From Bog-756 sp963699055 (lineage in GTDB: Bacteria; Actinomycetota; Acidimicrobiia; Acidimicrobiales; RAAP-2): DNA of 64,000 nt. A program made the translations under genes and the position numbers. Below are positions 9,535-17,893 of this stretch, one piece after another. Position 1 is the first letter of the stretch. Each line of letters begins with the position of its first letter. The stretch lies in contig CAVOTA010000002.1 of NCBI GenBank assembly GCA_963699055.1, positions 1,550,001 to 1,614,000 on the forward strand. The letters are read 5' to 3'. The notes beneath the pieces were generated by a model. It did not search any database, was not told the DNA's origin, and was given only the letters and a program-made list of their open reading frames with translations.

Positions 9535-10026
9535 TCAGGCGGCGCGGCCGGGGCCGGCAGGAGCGGTCGAGGGCACCGTCGACACGTCGGGACCGTCGGT
9601 GGGGGTGCCGATGCGGGCGATCGTCGAGTCCGAGGTCCGCGACGGCATGCCGCCGGCCAGGCGCTTGGACGGACCCCAGCTGAGGGCCCCGTTGCCGACC
9701 AGGTACAGGAACGAGACGAAGACGACGGCGGCGAACACCAGCACCTCCACCAGGCCGAACGACCGGAGCTGCCGGAAGATCACGGCCCACGGGTAGAGGA
9801 AGACCACCTCGATGTCGAAGATGATGAAGATCATCGCCACCAGGTAGAAGCGCACCGGGAACCGGGTCGGCGGGTCGATGCCGGGCACGATCCCGCACTC
9901 GTACGGGGCCACCTTGGCCGCCGTGGGCCGCTTCCTGGGCGCCAGCAGGGCCGACGCGACGAACGAGAGGGAGGCGAACAGGAACCCCAGGATGATCAGG
10001 ATGAGGATCGGAAGGTAGTCGGCCAC
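9535..10026 (-). CDS. nuoA: NADH-quinone oxidoreductase subunit A
   Basis: A 163-residue membrane subunit, first gene of the nuo operon. Three membrane segments are visible. The conserved loop APYECGIVPG with its Cys, then RFPVRFYLVAMIFIIFDIEV and VVFLYPWAV, identify NuoA. The polar tail of about 40 residues is longer than usual. Translation starts at GTG 10026. The intergenic region to the divergent flavoprotein gene is only 107 bases and must hold both promoters. Confidence 0.95.
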   Translation of the reverse strand: MADYLPILILIILGFLFASLSFVASALLAPRKRPTAAKVAPYECGIVPGIDPPTRFPVRFYLVAMIFIIFDIEVVFLYPWAVIFRQLRSFGLVEVLVFAAVVFVSFLYLVGNGALSWGPSKRLAGGMPSRTSDSTIARIGTPTDGPDVSTVPSTAPAGPGRAA

Positions 10027-10030
10027 AGCA

Positions 10031-10046
10031 CGTGTTTTTTACCACG
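10031..10046 (-). promoter_or_regulatory. Inverted repeat at the nuoA promoter; possible Rex-type operator
   Basis: Read on the minus strand this is CGTG-GTAAAAAA-CACG, a GTG-N8-CAC arrangement directly upstream of the nuoA GTG. Actinobacterial Rex operators have the same outer spacing (GTG-N8-CAC), but the inner AA/TT positions do not match here. A TTGACG lies just upstream (10055-10060) and the A-run could serve as part of a -10 element. Because rex is encoded at 20369-21121, Rex control of nuo is plausible but unproven. Confidence 0.3.
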
Positions 10047-10121
10047 CGCCCTTCCGTCAAAGCACATCCGTGCGCTCGGCCCCGACGGGGCACCGGTGTG
10101 GTGGGCCGGACCCGTGCCCCC

Positions 10122-10127
10122 TAGCAT
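10122..10127 (+). promoter_or_regulatory. -10 element of a leaderless promoter (TAGCAT)
   Basis: TAGCAT ends six bases before the GTG at 10134, which would place the transcription start on the start codon. It matches the TANNNT-N6-start pattern seen at many genes in this window. Confidence 0.6.
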
Positions 10128-10133
10128 TGGGGT

Positions 10134-11498
10134 GTGAGCGCAGCGGCCCGAGACACACCCGATCCCACCCGTGCCGGCGACCCCCCGGGATCGGCCGCGG
10201 CCGGTGCCCGTCCGCCGGCGGGACACGTCCACGACGTCCTGGTGGTGGGTGGCGGTCCCGCCGGTTCGTCGTGCGCCTACTGGCTGGCCGAGGCCGGGTG
10301 GGACGTCGCCCTGGTGGAGAAGAAGGTGTTCCCGAGGGCCAAGACGTGCGGCGACGGCCTGACCCCCCGCTCGGTCCGCCAGATCGCCGACATGGGCATC
10401 GAGGGCTCGTTGGCCGGGGCCCACCGCTACGGCGGCCTGCGCTGCCATGCCTTCGCCAGGACGCTCGACCTGCCCTGGCCCGAGCACCCGTCGTTCCCCT
10501 CGTACGGGTACGTCATCACCCGCCACGACCTCGACGCCCTGGTCAACGAGCGGGCGGCCAAGGCCGGCGCCACCGTCTGGCAGGGGACCGAGGCGGTCGA
10601 GCCGATCCTCGACGACACCGTGGCGCCGCTCCCGGGCGCCGACCTGCCCTCGTGCGTGGGCGCCGTGGTGAGGGACAAGGCGTCCGGGGAGGTCCGCGAG
10701 GTCCGGGCCCGGTACGTCGTCGTCGCCGACGGCGCCAACTCGCGGTTCGGCCGGGCGCTGGGCACCAGCCGCGACCGCTCCCAGCCCATGGGTATGGCCC
10801 TGCGCGGGTACTACACCTCCCCGGGGCACGACCGGCCCTTCATCGAGTCGCACCTCGACATCCGCGACGGCGAGGGCAGCATCGTGCCGGGCTACGGCTG
10901 GATCTTCCCGCTGGGCGACGGCCGGGTGAACGTGGGTGTCGGCCTGCTCTCGACCGACCGTCGCTGGAAGGGCGTGAACACCGCCACCCTCATGGACCAC
11001 TTCGTGGCCTGGGCGCCGAAGGAGTGGGAGCTCTCCCCCGCCACCTCGCTGGGCCCGGCGACCGGCGGCAAGCTGCCCATGGGCCTGGCCGTCGGCCCGC
11101 GGGTGGGCACGACCACCCTGGTGGTCGGCGACGCCGCCGGCACCGTCAACCCGTTCAACGGCGAGGGCATCTCGTACGGCTACGAGACCGGACGGCTGGC
11201 GGCGGCCTCGCTCGGCGAGGCGCTCTCCGGCGACGGCGTGGACGCCCTCCTGCGCTACGAGGACCGGCTCGAGGAGGCCTACGGCCTCTACTACCGGGTG
11301 GCCCGGGCCTTCATCCGGGTGATCGCCCGCCCGGAGCTCATGCAGCTCTGCGTCGGGACGGGCATGTACTCGGAGAGCCTGATGTCGTGGATCCTGCGCA
11401 TCATGTCCAACCTCGTCCGGCCGGACGAGACCGGTCCCGCCGAGGCGGCCTACCGCGCCCTCGCGCTCATCGCCCGCCTGGCACCCGAGGGCCTCTGA
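10134..11498 (+). CDS. Geranylgeranyl reductase family flavoprotein, probably menaquinone side-chain reductase
   Basis: A 454-residue FAD enzyme. It has an N-terminal dinucleotide-binding motif (VLVVGGGPAGSSCAYWLAEA, about residues 36-55), KTCGDGLTPR, a mid-protein VVADGANS, and the second FAD motif TLVVGDAAGTVNPFNGEGI. This is the layout of geranylgeranyl reductases and of mycobacterial MenJ, which saturates an isoprene unit of menaquinone. A homologue beside nuo is familiar in other actinobacteria and fits a role in the quinone used by complex I (inference). The GTG start is set by the leaderless -10 box. Confidence 0.85.
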   Translation: MSAAARDTPDPTRAGDPPGSAAAGARPPAGHVHDVLVVGGGPAGSSCAYWLAEAGWDVALVEKKVFPRAKTCGDGLTPRSVRQIADMGIEGSLAGAHRYGGLRCHAFARTLDLPWPEHPSFPSYGYVITRHDLDALVNERAAKAGATVWQGTEAVEPILDDTVAPLPGADLPSCVGAVVRDKASGEVREVRARYVVVADGANSRFGRALGTSRDRSQPMGMALRGYYTSPGHDRPFIESHLDIRDGEGSIVPGYGWIFPLGDGRVNVGVGLLSTDRRWKGVNTATLMDHFVAWAPKEWELSPATSLGPATGGKLPMGLAVGPRVGTTTLVVGDAAGTVNPFNGEGISYGYETGRLAAASLGEALSGDGVDALLRYEDRLEEAYGLYYRVARAFIRVIARPELMQLCVGTGMYSESLMSWILRIMSNLVRPDETGPAEAAYRALALIARLAPEGL

Positions 11499-11514
11499 CC
11501 CGGCACCTGCCGGG
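11499..11514. terminator. Short GC hairpin between convergent genes
   Basis: CCCGGCA and TGCCGGG form a 7-bp stem with a two-base loop immediately after the flavoprotein stop. There is no T-run, so terminator activity is uncertain. Confidence 0.35.
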
Positions 11515-11544
11515 GCGGGCGGACCGGTCCGTGGGAACGGGTCG

Positions 11545-13692
11545 CTACCGGGCGGCGGCGGCCACCCGGCCCACCACCGCGGTGTAGGCCGGGGTGAAGA
11601 CGGCACCGGGGATGGCGGCCCCACTGGTGGTCGGCTGCAGGACGCTGACGACACGGCCGCCCAGCATCCAGGCGTCACCCACCACCGCGGTGCCCGCACC
11701 CGGCAGCGTGTACGTCGTCACCAGCCCGTAGCTCTGGACGCCGGCGGGGCTCGGGAGCGTGACCGGCTGCACGGCGGCGGTGGCGCCCGGGACCGCCCCG
11801 GCGGCCAACGCCGCCGCATACTGCTGGTAGCAGGTGTCGAACTTGGCGTCGGTGAACACCCCGTCGAGGGCCTGCACCTGGCCGGGTGACGCCATGGTGA
11901 TCGTCTTCGAGCCCATCTCGAACGACGAACCGGCGGCGGACTGGAAGATGGGCGACTGCACCAGGCTGGTCTGGCCGGGCAGCGACCCGGAGCCGAAGAG
12001 ACCGGAGACGACGGCGAAGCTGGTGTTCAGGCACGACGCCATGGTGTTGGTGGCGTCCGACTGGGCCACGGCCGGGGCGACGGGCGGGCGGACGACGACC
12101 TCGGCCGGGGCCACCTGGGTCCAGCCCGTCGGCAGGTCGGTCAGACGGAGGTTGACACCGGCGGCGAGCGCGGTGTCGGCCGCCGCCGACGGGACCGTCG
12201 CCGGGGCCGTCACCGGAGGCGGGGTGGTCGTCGACGGGTTCCGCTTGGAGATGACGTAGGCGGCCCCGCCGGCCACGACGAGGACCAGCAGCGCCACCAG
12301 GGCGATCACCGCGGCACGGTTGGGGCGCTTCTTGGCGTCGGCGAGCACGACACCCGTGCCGTCGTCGACCGGGGGGGGTGGCTGGACGGCCAGACGCACC
12401 GGTTCGGCGGGCGGAGCCGTCGGGGCCGGGGGGGCGACGGTCGGGGCCGGGGGCGCGATCGTCGGTGCCGGGGCGGCGGCGTCGGCCAGGGTGGCGGCGG
12501 TGACCGCCGTGGCCGCCGCCGCGGTCGCCCCGTCCTTCGGCTTGCGCGGGGCGAGCTTGTACCAGGGCGTCTTGGCCTCGGTCGGTGCGGCGGCCGTCGG
12601 GGCCGGCACGGCGGGAGCCGACGGGGTGGCCTCGGCGCCCGGCGCCGCGGCACCGGCGGCGGCCGTGGACTTCTTCGGGGCGAGCTTGTACCAGGGCGTC
12701 TTGGCCGGGGGCGCCTGGAGGTCGACGGTGGGTGTCGGGGGCGCCGCCACCGGGGCGGGTGCCGCCGCCGTCACGGCTGCGGCTGCGGCGGCGGCCGTCG
12801 GCACCTCGGCCGCCTTCGCCTTGCGGGGCGCCAGCTTGTACCAGGGGGTCTTCGCCGGGGCCTCGGGCTCGGCCGACCCGAGGGGCGGCTGGTCCCATGC
12901 GCCGGCCGGGGCCGGGACGGAGGCGCCCGGCGCCGCGGGCGCGGGACCGCCGGTGAACGGCGACGGCGCCGGGGGGGCGGCGGGGCGGAAGGTCGGTGCC
13001 GGCGGCGGGGGTGACGACGACATCGGTGGACCGGCGGGCGCGGGTGGCGGGGGTGGCGGGGCCAGCCGCGACTGCGGCGAGAGGCCGGTGGTGGTCACGT
13101 CGGCCGCCGGGTCACCCGGGGCGGCGAACTCGGTGGGCGCGCCCTCCGGCGCGGCGACCGTGACGTCCGGCTGACCCACGACGGTGGCACCGACGGCGGC
13201 GGCCGCGGCGGCCACTCCGGCGGTGACGTAGGTGGGGGCCGGCGGGGCGGCTGCCTCGGCGGCCTCGGCGGTGGGGCCGGGAGCCGGGAGCGAGGCGCCG
13301 GCCTCGGCGCCCTGGGGGGCTGCCGGCGTCGGGCCCTTGTAGCGCGCCAGCCACGTCGGCAGCGCCTGGTCGAGATAGGCCGCCTGTCCCGGCGAGACGG
13401 TGTCGGACGGGAGCAGGAACCGGATGGACTGGCCGCCGGAGGTCAGCTCCAGGATGGCGGCGTCACGGCCGTCGGCCAGCTGCACGACCTCGCGGCACGC
13501 CGCCGAGTCGAGCGCCGTCCACACGAGCAGGCGCTCGATCTGCGGCTGGGGTCCCTGCACGGTGATGCCCGCCGAGGTGAACAGGAGGCTGATGCCCTCG
13601 GTGGTCTTGGTCCCCCGGTCGGCATCGCCGGCCAGCGCGACGCCTGGCAGCTGCATGCCCTCCGGTGGCAACTCCGTGATCCCGACCGTCAT
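11545..13692 (-). CDS. Unrecognised single-pass membrane protein with three KTPWYKLAP repeats
   Basis: I do not recognise this 715-residue protein. Residues 1 to about 125 look globular. A Pro/Ala-rich, probably disordered stretch follows to about 450. It contains three near-identical copies of KTPWYKLAPRK near residues 280, 330 and 372. One membrane helix (about 457-480, AAVIALVALLVLVVAGGAAYV) is followed by a Thr/Pro spacer and an extracellular domain of about 200 residues with two Cys. The order suggests a cytoplasmic N terminus and an outer sensing domain, as in some actinobacterial envelope proteins (inference). AAGGAG lies 7 bases before ATG 13692. It is followed by no obvious partner gene. 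Confidence 0.75.
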   Translation of the reverse strand: MTVGITELPPEGMQLPGVALAGDADRGTKTTEGISLLFTSAGITVQGPQPQIERLLVWTALDSAACREVVQLADGRDAAILELTSGGQSIRFLLPSDTVSPGQAAYLDQALPTWLARYKGPTPAAPQGAEAGASLPAPGPTAEAAEAAAPPAPTYVTAGVAAAAAAVGATVVGQPDVTVAAPEGAPTEFAAPGDPAADVTTTGLSPQSRLAPPPPPPAPAGPPMSSSPPPPAPTFRPAAPPAPSPFTGGPAPAAPGASVPAPAGAWDQPPLGSAEPEAPAKTPWYKLAPRKAKAAEVPTAAAAAAAVTAAAPAPVAAPPTPTVDLQAPPAKTPWYKLAPKKSTAAAGAAAPGAEATPSAPAVPAPTAAAPTEAKTPWYKLAPRKPKDGATAAAATAVTAATLADAAAPAPTIAPPAPTVAPPAPTAPPAEPVRLAVQPPPPVDDGTGVVLADAKKRPNRAAVIALVALLVLVVAGGAAYVISKRNPSTTTPPPVTAPATVPSAAADTALAAGVNLRLTDLPTGWTQVAPAEVVVRPPVAPAVAQSDATNTMASCLNTSFAVVSGLFGSGSLPGQTSLVQSPIFQSAAGSSFEMGSKTITMASPGQVQALDGVFTDAKFDTCYQQYAAALAAGAVPGATAAVQPVTLPSPAGVQSYGLVTTYTLPGAGTAVVGDAWMLGGRVVSVLQPTTSGAAIPGAVFTPAYTAVVGRVAAAAR

Positions 13693-13790
13693 GCCTCGCT
13701 CCTTCGTGGACAGGGAATGTGTGCAGCCGGACGGGGTCCGTCCGATGTGCGCCGTTCACCCCGCCGGGCCACTCCCCGGACCGGCGGATG

Positions 13791-13821
13791 CGACGTGCCG
13801 ACCAGGTCGGACGGCACGTCG
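13791..13821. repeat. Inverted repeat upstream of the 715-residue membrane protein gene
   Basis: CGACGTGCC at 13791-13799 and GGCACGTCG at 13813-13821 are perfect inverted arms. The inner GACC-A-GGTC also pairs. It lies in the 229-base gap between hemL and the membrane-protein gene, about 100 bases upstream of that gene. It could be a hemL-side structure, an operator or an RNA hairpin. The rest of the gap shows nothing recognisable. Confidence 0.4.
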
Positions 13822-13921
13822 TGGACATTCTGCCCCATGGACGGGCTGGAACGGGGGTTCCCTCGCTGCACACCGTCACATCGGCACCCCCCGCGGCCAG
13901 CTTGAACGCCGCCGCGGTCGG

Positions 13922-15244
13922 TCAGGGACCGGCGGCCTCGGCGATGGCCTCCGACGCACAGGCGAGGGTCCGGTCGAACTCCGTGGCCCCGTGCGCCATC
14001 GACGGGAAGGCCACCTCGTAGGGGCCGGGCGCCAGCGCCACACCCCGGTCGAGCATGGCCCGGAAGAACCGGGCGTAGATCCCGGTGCCGGCCGAGGCCG
14101 CCGCACCGGCGTGGTCGCGCACGTCGGGTCCGCCCACGGGCACGAAGAAGATCCCGAGGAGCGGTCCGGCCACCGGCACCCGGGCCGTCAGCTCCCGGCC
14201 GTCCCCGTCGGTGGCCCCCACCGCGGCAAGCCCACCGCCCAGCACCTCGCCCAGTGCATCACCGAACGACGCCACCCGGTCGGCCAGGCCGAGGTAGGAC
14301 TCGTCCGACAGCTTCCGCAGCACGGTCAGTCCGGCCGCCGTCGCCAGCGGGTTACCCGAGAGGGTGCCCGCCTGGTAGACGGGGCCGAGCGGCGCCAGCA
14401 CGGCGAGGATCTCCGCACTCCCCCCGAACGCACCGACGGGAAGTCCCCCACCGATCACCTTCCCGAAGCACCACAGGTCGGGCCGGACCCCCGTGTAGGC
14501 GGTGGCACCGGCACGGCCCAGCCGGAACCCGGTGATCACCTCGTCGAAGATGAGCAGGGCGCCGACGGCGTCACACGCCGCCCGCAGTCCCTCGAGGAAG
14601 CCGGGCACCGGGGGGACGAGCCCCATGTTGGCGGCCACCGCCTCGACGATCACACAGGCCACCCGCTCGTCGAGCTCGGGCACGACGTTGTAGGGGACGA
14701 CCACCGTGTCGGCCACGGCGGCCGGCGGCACGCCCGCCGAGTCGGGCAGCCCGAGCGTGGCCACCCCGCTGCCCCCGCCGGCCAGCAGACCGTCCGAGTG
14801 CCCGTGGTAGCAGCCGTCGAACTTCACCACCCGGTCGCGCCCGGTGTACCCGCGGGCCACCCGGATGGCGCTCATGGTGGCCTCGGTGCCCGACGACACC
14901 AGGCGGACCTGCTCGCATCCCGGCACCCGCTCGACGATGGCCTCGGCCAGCAGGACCTCGCCCTCGGTGGGGGCCCCGAAGGTGGTGCCCCGGCCCGCCG
15001 CCGAACGCACGGCGGACACGACCTCGGGGTCGGCGTGGCCGAGGATCGATGCGCCGTAGGACTGGACGAAGTCCACCAGCATGTTGCCGTCGACGTCCCA
15101 CACGTAGGCGCCCTCGCCCCGCGCCACGAAGTACGGGTGGCCGCCCACCGACCGGAACGACCGCACCGGCGAGTTGACGCCGCCGGGGATCACCCGCTCG
15201 GCCCGTTCGAACAGCCGCTCGGAACGCTGGTGGCCCTCAGCCAT
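13922..15244 (-). CDS. hemL: Glutamate-1-semialdehyde 2,1-aminomutase
   Basis: A 440-residue PLP enzyme that converts glutamate-1-semialdehyde to 5-aminolevulinate, the second step of the C5 tetrapyrrole pathway. It shows the N-terminal IPGGVNSPVRSF, the phosphate-binding SSGTEATMSAIRVAR, IFDEVITGFR with the PLP Asp, and the Schiff-base lysine Lys262 in FGKVIGGGLPVGAFGG. Length is normal. Its ATG overlaps the hemB stop by 8 bases, making it the last gene of the hem run. Confidence 0.97.
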   Translation of the reverse strand: MAEGHQRSERLFERAERVIPGGVNSPVRSFRSVGGHPYFVARGEGAYVWDVDGNMLVDFVQSYGASILGHADPEVVSAVRSAAGRGTTFGAPTEGEVLLAEAIVERVPGCEQVRLVSSGTEATMSAIRVARGYTGRDRVVKFDGCYHGHSDGLLAGGGSGVATLGLPDSAGVPPAAVADTVVVPYNVVPELDERVACVIVEAVAANMGLVPPVPGFLEGLRAACDAVGALLIFDEVITGFRLGRAGATAYTGVRPDLWCFGKVIGGGLPVGAFGGSAEILAVLAPLGPVYQAGTLSGNPLATAAGLTVLRKLSDESYLGLADRVASFGDALGEVLGGGLAAVGATDGDGRELTARVPVAGPLLGIFFVPVGGPDVRDHAGAAASAGTGIYARFFRAMLDRGVALAPGPYEVAFPSMAHGATEFDRTLACASEAIAEAAGP

Positions 15245-16250
15245 GGAGCACCTCGGCCAGCTCGCCGGCGAAGTAGGTCAGGACGACGTCGGCCCCGGCG
15301 CGCTTCACCGCGGTGATCTGCTCGAGGGCCACCGCCGGCCCGTCGACCCACCCTCGCTCCGCCGCCGCCTTCACCATCGCGTACTCACCGCTCACGTGGT
15401 ACGCCGCCACCGGGACGTCGACGGCGGACCGCACCGCGGCCACCACGTCGAGGTAGGTGAGCGCCGGCTTGACCATGACCATGTCGGCACCCTCGGCCAC
15501 GTCGGCAGCCACCTCGGCGAGCGCCTCGCGTCCGTTGCGCGGGTCCTGCTGGTAGCCCTTGCGGTCGCCGCCGCCGACGATCGTCACGTCGGCGGCCTCG
15601 CGGAACGGTCCGTAGAGCGCGGAGGCGTACTTGGCCGCATAGGCGAGGATCGCCGTCGTAGGGTGTCCGGCGCTGTCCAGGGCGGCCCGGACGGCCGCCA
15701 CCTGGCCGTCCATCATCCCGCTCGGCGCCACGACGTCGGCACCGGATTCCGCCTGCAGGACGGCGAGGTCGGCGTAGAGCTCGACGGTGGCGTCGTTGTC
15801 CACGTCGCCGGTCGCCGGATCGAGCACCCCGCAGTGCCCGTGGTCGGTGAACTCGTCGAGGCAGCAGTCGGCCAGGAGGACCACGTCGTCGCCCACCGCG
15901 TCGCGCACGGCGCCGATGGCGCGCCGGGTGATGCCGTGGGGGTCGCGGGCCGCCGATCCGGTGGCGTCCTTGTCCTCCGGCCGGGGCAGGGGGAAGAGGA
16001 TGACACCGGGGACCCCGAGGGCCGCCAGCCGGCGCACCTCGTCCACCAGTGAGGGCACCGTGTGCTGGGACACGCCCGGCAGGGAGCCGATCGGACGGGG
16101 GCTGTCGAGCCCGTCGGCCACGAAGAGCGGGGCGACGAGGTCGTCCACGGTCAGCTGCGTCTGGGCCACCAGTCGGCGCATGGCCGGCGTGCGGCGCAGG
16201 CGGCGCAGGCGGCGGGCGGGGAATCCGGGTACGGACGGTGTGGCGGGCAC
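15237..16250 (-). CDS. hemB: Delta-aminolevulinic acid dehydratase (porphobilinogen synthase)
   Basis: A 337-residue enzyme that condenses two 5-aminolevulinate molecules into porphobilinogen. The two substrate-binding lysines are visible: Lys207 in AAKYASALYGPFREA and Lys261 in MVKPALTYLDVV. The active-site metal motif reads C-C-L-D-E-F-T-D-H-G-H-C (residues 129-140). The middle cysteine of the zinc triad is thus Asp132, giving a Cys/Asp/Cys set, which I recall from other actinobacterial HemB proteins. It starts at GTG 16250, 52 bases after hemD, with a possible own promoter (TAGGCT at 16259-16264). Confidence 0.96.
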   Translation of the reverse strand: MPATPSVPGFPARRLRRLRRTPAMRRLVAQTQLTVDDLVAPLFVADGLDSPRPIGSLPGVSQHTVPSLVDEVRRLAALGVPGVILFPLPRPEDKDATGSAARDPHGITRRAIGAVRDAVGDDVVLLADCCLDEFTDHGHCGVLDPATGDVDNDATVELYADLAVLQAESGADVVAPSGMMDGQVAAVRAALDSAGHPTTAILAYAAKYASALYGPFREAADVTIVGGGDRKGYQQDPRNGREALAEVAADVAEGADMVMVKPALTYLDVVAAVRSAVDVPVAAYHVSGEYAMVKAAAERGWVDGPAVALEQITAVKRAGADVVLTYFAGELAEVLHG

Positions 16251-16258
16251 GGTCCCCG

Positions 16259-16264
16259 AGCCTA
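16259..16264 (-). promoter_or_regulatory. Possible -10 element for hemB (TAGGCT)
   Basis: TAGGCT on the minus strand ends eight bases before the hemB GTG. This is close to, but not exactly, the leaderless spacing seen elsewhere. It would allow hemB-hemL to be transcribed apart from the upstream hem genes. Confidence 0.35.
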
Positions 16265-16302
16265 CGCCGCGTAGGCCCCGGCCCCGGCCCCGGGCCGCGG
16301 CG

Positions 16303-17157
16303 TCACCGCCGTCCGGCCAGCGCGGCGGCGACGGCGGCCACCAGGCCGTCCAGCGTGTGCGGTTCGGCCTCGGCGGTCACGTCGAGACCGGCGGCGCGTG
16401 CGGTCGCCGACGTGACCGGGCCGATGGAGGCGACCACGGGGGGCACCCCCGCCAGCCCCAGCAGCTCCACCGTCCGCTCCACCGTCGAGGACGAGGTGAA
16501 GGCGACGGCGTCGGCCGTGCGGGCCTCGGCCACCGCCCCGGGACCGACGTCGCCGGCGACGGTGCGGTAGGCGACGACCTCGTCCACCCGCCACCCCTTG
16601 GCCCCGAGGCCGGGACCCACCACGTCGCGCACCCGCTCGGCCCGCACGAACAGCACGGCTCCCGCGTGGGGGCCACGGCCGGGCGTCGACCCGGACGGCG
16701 TGGCGGTCGGGAACACCTCGACCAGGGCGTCCGACACCGCCGCTGCGGGCACCAGGTCGGGGACGACGCCGCGGCCCATGAGGGCCCGGGCCGTCGACGT
16801 GCCCACGGCGGCCCACCGGGTGCCGGCGGACGGCGGTCGGTCGGCGAGGGCATCGAGCAGCCTGGACACGCCGTTGGACGACGTCACCACCACCCACTCG
16901 TACCCGCCCGTCACCAGCCGGTCGGCGGCGGCCGCCAACGCCGCGCCCCCGTCGGCCGGGGCCGCGATGGCGATCACCGGCAGCTCCACCACCGTCGCAC
17001 CCAGGTGGGTCAGGCGCTGCACCAGCCCCGACGCCTGGGCCCGGGCCCGGGTCACGACCACACGGGCACCGGCGAGCGAGCCCGGGGCCGGCTCCGGCGG
17101 CGGGGCCGGCGCGGGACGGGCCCGTGATCCGTGGTCGGCGCCGTCGGGTCCGTGCAC
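16303..17157 (-). CDS. hemD: Uroporphyrinogen-III synthase
   Basis: A 284-residue enzyme that closes hydroxymethylbilane into uroporphyrinogen III. HemD proteins are poorly conserved. The call rests on the SLAGARVVVTRARAQASGLVQRL start of the fold, the VVVTSSNGVSRLLDAL and DAVAFTSSSTVERTVELLG segments, the ASIGPVTSATARAAGLDV motif near the C terminus, and position in a hem cluster. GTG 17157 is preferred, four bases after the cobA stop; the first 30 residues are low-complexity. No clear ribosome-binding site precedes it. Confidence 0.88.
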   Translation of the reverse strand: MHGPDGADHGSRARPAPAPPPEPAPGSLAGARVVVTRARAQASGLVQRLTHLGATVVELPVIAIAAPADGGAALAAAADRLVTGGYEWVVVTSSNGVSRLLDALADRPPSAGTRWAAVGTSTARALMGRGVVPDLVPAAAVSDALVEVFPTATPSGSTPGRGPHAGAVLFVRAERVRDVVGPGLGAKGWRVDEVVAYRTVAGDVGPGAVAEARTADAVAFTSSSTVERTVELLGLAGVPPVVASIGPVTSATARAAGLDVTAEAEPHTLDGLVAAVAAALAGRR

Positions 17158-17161
17158 CGGC

Positions 17162-17893
17162 TCAGTCCGGCCCGGTGGCGTCGACCGCCGCCGTGACGTC
17201 GAGGGCGGCCACGGCACCGACCACGATGGCCGCCGGCGCCTCGAGTCCGACGTCGGCGAGCCGGTCGAGCGTGGTGCGGGCCACCTGCTGGCGACCGGTC
17301 GTCCCCCACCGCACCACCGCCACCGGCGTGTCGGGTCGCCTGCCCGCCGCCACCAGGCGCTCGGCGATGACCGCCCGGGCGGCCATGCCCATCAGGACCA
17401 CGATCGTCCCGTCGAGCGAGCCGAGCGCCTCCCAGTCCACCCCGGGGAGCGACGGGTCGCCGGCGTGACCGGTCACCACCGTCACCGAGGTGGACACGTT
17501 GCGGTGCGTGACGGGGATGCCGGCCGCCGCCGGCGCGGCGAACGCCGAGCTCACCCCGGGGACGACCTCGACGTCGAGTCCGGCACGTCGCAGGGCCTCC
17601 GCCTCCTCGCCCCCGCGACCGAACACGAACGGGTCGCCCCCCTTGAGGCGCACCACCCGTCGGCCCGCCCGGCCGTGGGCGATCAGCAGTTCGTTGATGT
17701 CGGCCTGGCGGCCCGACTGTCCGGGGCCCTTGCCCACGTCGACCAGGTCGGCGCCCTCCCGGGCGAGCTCGAGGATCTCGGCGGCCACGAGCCGGTCGTA
17801 GACGACCACGTCGGCCACCGCCAGGAGCTCGGCGCCGCGCCGGGTCAGCAGGCCGGGGTCGCCGGGTCCGGCCCCCACCAGCGCGACGGTCAC
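17162..17893 (-). CDS. cobA: Uroporphyrinogen-III C-methyltransferase
   Basis: A 243-residue SAM-dependent methyltransferase that makes precorrin-2, the branch point to siroheme and cobalamin. It carries the family marks VGAGPGDPGLLT at the N terminus, VVYDRLV, RLKGGDPFVFGRGGEE, VVPGVSSAFAAPAAAGIPVTH and LMGMAA. Single-domain length is normal; no CysG-type siroheme synthase or HemD domain is fused. GTG 17893 overlaps the hemC stop as GTGA. Confidence 0.95.
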   Translation of the reverse strand: MTVALVGAGPGDPGLLTRRGAELLAVADVVVYDRLVAAEILELAREGADLVDVGKGPGQSGRQADINELLIAHGRAGRRVVRLKGGDPFVFGRGGEEAEALRRAGLDVEVVPGVSSAFAAPAAAGIPVTHRNVSTSVTVVTGHAGDPSLPGVDWEALGSLDGTIVVLMGMAARAVIAERLVAAGRRPDTPVAVVRWGTTGRQQVARTTLDRLADVGLEAPAAIVVGAVAALDVTAAVDATGPD

